Source of the DNA: Methanobacteriota archaeon
Lineage (GTDB): Archaea; Thermoplasmatota; Thermoplasmata; RBG-16-68-12
Assembly: GCA_005878415.1 (NCBI GenBank)
Contig: VBMM01000032.1
Location: 1-16,443 of the forward strand
Direction of reading: 5' to 3'
DNA length: 16,443 bases
The first letter of the stretch is position 1, and each line of letters begins with the position of its first letter. The notes under the pieces were generated by a model. That model worked only from the letters and a program-made list of their open reading frames with translations, had not been told where the DNA came from and did no database searches. Shown here piece by piece: positions 15,961 through 16,443 of the stretch. A program made the position numbers and the translations under genes.

Positions 15961-16130
15961 CCGGTCCTCCCTACATCGGACTCGATGTCCGAACCTCGTT
16001 TCAAAAAGCTATTAGTCGAGCGCACCTTCCCGTCCTCAGGCGCCCCTGCGAGGAGGGGGAGGTCATCCAGGGCCCACCGAAAGCGGACGCAGGTCCGGCC
16101 GCGCCGGAGCGACCGGACATCGAAGCCGAA
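15961..16130 (+). other. Leader region before the PKD-domain gene
   Basis: It contains an A/T-rich patch TTTCAAAAAGCTATTAG (16000-16016) that could be a promoter, with a start near 16040 and a leader of about 90 nt. It also holds a 49-codon ATG frame (15985-16134) whose later half is an Arg-rich translation typical of a wrong frame. From about 16053 the frame of the PKD gene also reads like protein (EEGEVIQGPPKADAGPAAP) but has no ATG, GTG or TTG start before 16131. One extra base in the CCCC run at 16044-16047 would join the two frames. Confidence 0.35.
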
Positions 16131-16443
16131 GTGACACGAAGGCCATGGGGCAAGATCGCCGCGGTCGTGCTCGTGGTCCTCCTGATCGTTGCGGCGGCCG
16201 CGCTTCTCGTCCGCCGTCCGAATCGATCGCCGACCATCGTGCAGACGACCTGGAGCCCTGCCGCCCCGGTCGTCGGGAACTCGGTCACGTTCACCGCCGC
16301 GGCGACGGATCCGGATGGAGACGACCTGTCGTTCGTGTGGGACTTCGGGGACGGATCATTTGGGACGGGTGCGGAGTCCCCGCACGCATACGCGATCGCC
16401 GGGTTGTTCACCGCCTATGTGACCGCGAGCGACGGGAAGGGAG
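16131..16443 (+). CDS. Membrane-anchored PKD-domain protein, N-terminal part (3' truncated by window end)
   Basis: The frame stays open to the last base. From GTG 16131 it reads MTRRPWGKIAAVVLVVLLIV and then AAAALLVRRPNRSP: a short basic N-terminus and one hydrophobic segment (about residues 8-26), a signal anchor or signal peptide. Next comes a PKD domain: SPAAPVVGNSVTFTAAATDP, DGDDLSFVWDFGDGS with the defining WDFGDG motif, then SPHAYAIAGLFTAYVTASDG. PKD domains are immunoglobulin-like modules of archaeal surface proteins; the part that would show the function lies outside the window. The protein may start earlier: protein-like residues continue upstream in the same frame without a start codon, and a one-base deletion near 16044-16047 would link them to ATG 15985 (MSEPRFKKLL). 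Confidence 0.75.
   Translation, partial: MTRRPWGKIAAVVLVVLLIVAAAALLVRRPNRSPTIVQTTWSPAAPVVGNSVTFTAAATDPDGDDLSFVWDFGDGSFGTGAESPHAYAIAGLFTAYVTASDGKG

Overview
The window (about two-thirds G+C) looks like a chromosomal segment of a high-GC archaeon, most likely a Thermoplasmatota member. The signs are an archaeal HerA ATPase, a DUF357 protein, an archaeal-type pantoate kinase, and A/T-rich TATA-like boxes about 25-35 nt upstream of start codons with almost no Shine-Dalgarno sequences, the usual picture for leaderless archaeal mRNAs. The bacterial-type DNA gyrase operon fits Thermoplasmatota and some other euryarchaeal groups. The phylum call is inference, not proof. I see no insertion sequence, CRISPR array or phage gene.

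Left part (1-3055): the 3' end of herA and a small DUF357 gene run rightward. A leftward operon, coaBC then pantoate kinase, makes 4'-phosphopantetheine precursors for coenzyme A. DUF357 and pantoate kinase meet tail to tail with no spacer.

Centre (3056-10974): rightward folC, nth and an enolase-superfamily (dipeptide-epimerase-like) gene, then leftward gyrB-gyrA. folC is broken as given: the P-loop segment is missing and the reading frame changes at that point. It is either a recent internal deletion or an assembly collapse.

Right part (10975-15921): a cysteine neighbourhood on the minus strand. It holds tRNA-Cys(GCA), cystathionine beta-synthase and cystathionine gamma-lyase (homocysteine to cysteine), a rightward six-helix membrane protein of unknown function, and cysS (charging of tRNA-Cys). 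Both halves of the charging pair look unusual: the tRNA gene encodes A at discriminator position 73, and CysRS has Asp at a zinc-ligand position normally Cys and EMHKS in place of KMSKS.

The right edge (16131-16443) holds the start of a rightward membrane-anchored PKD-domain protein that runs off the window. I did not find an evident new multi-gene defence or mobile system; the points most worth checking are the folC lesion, the tRNA-Cys/CysRS pair, and the GyrB TOPRIM substitution.
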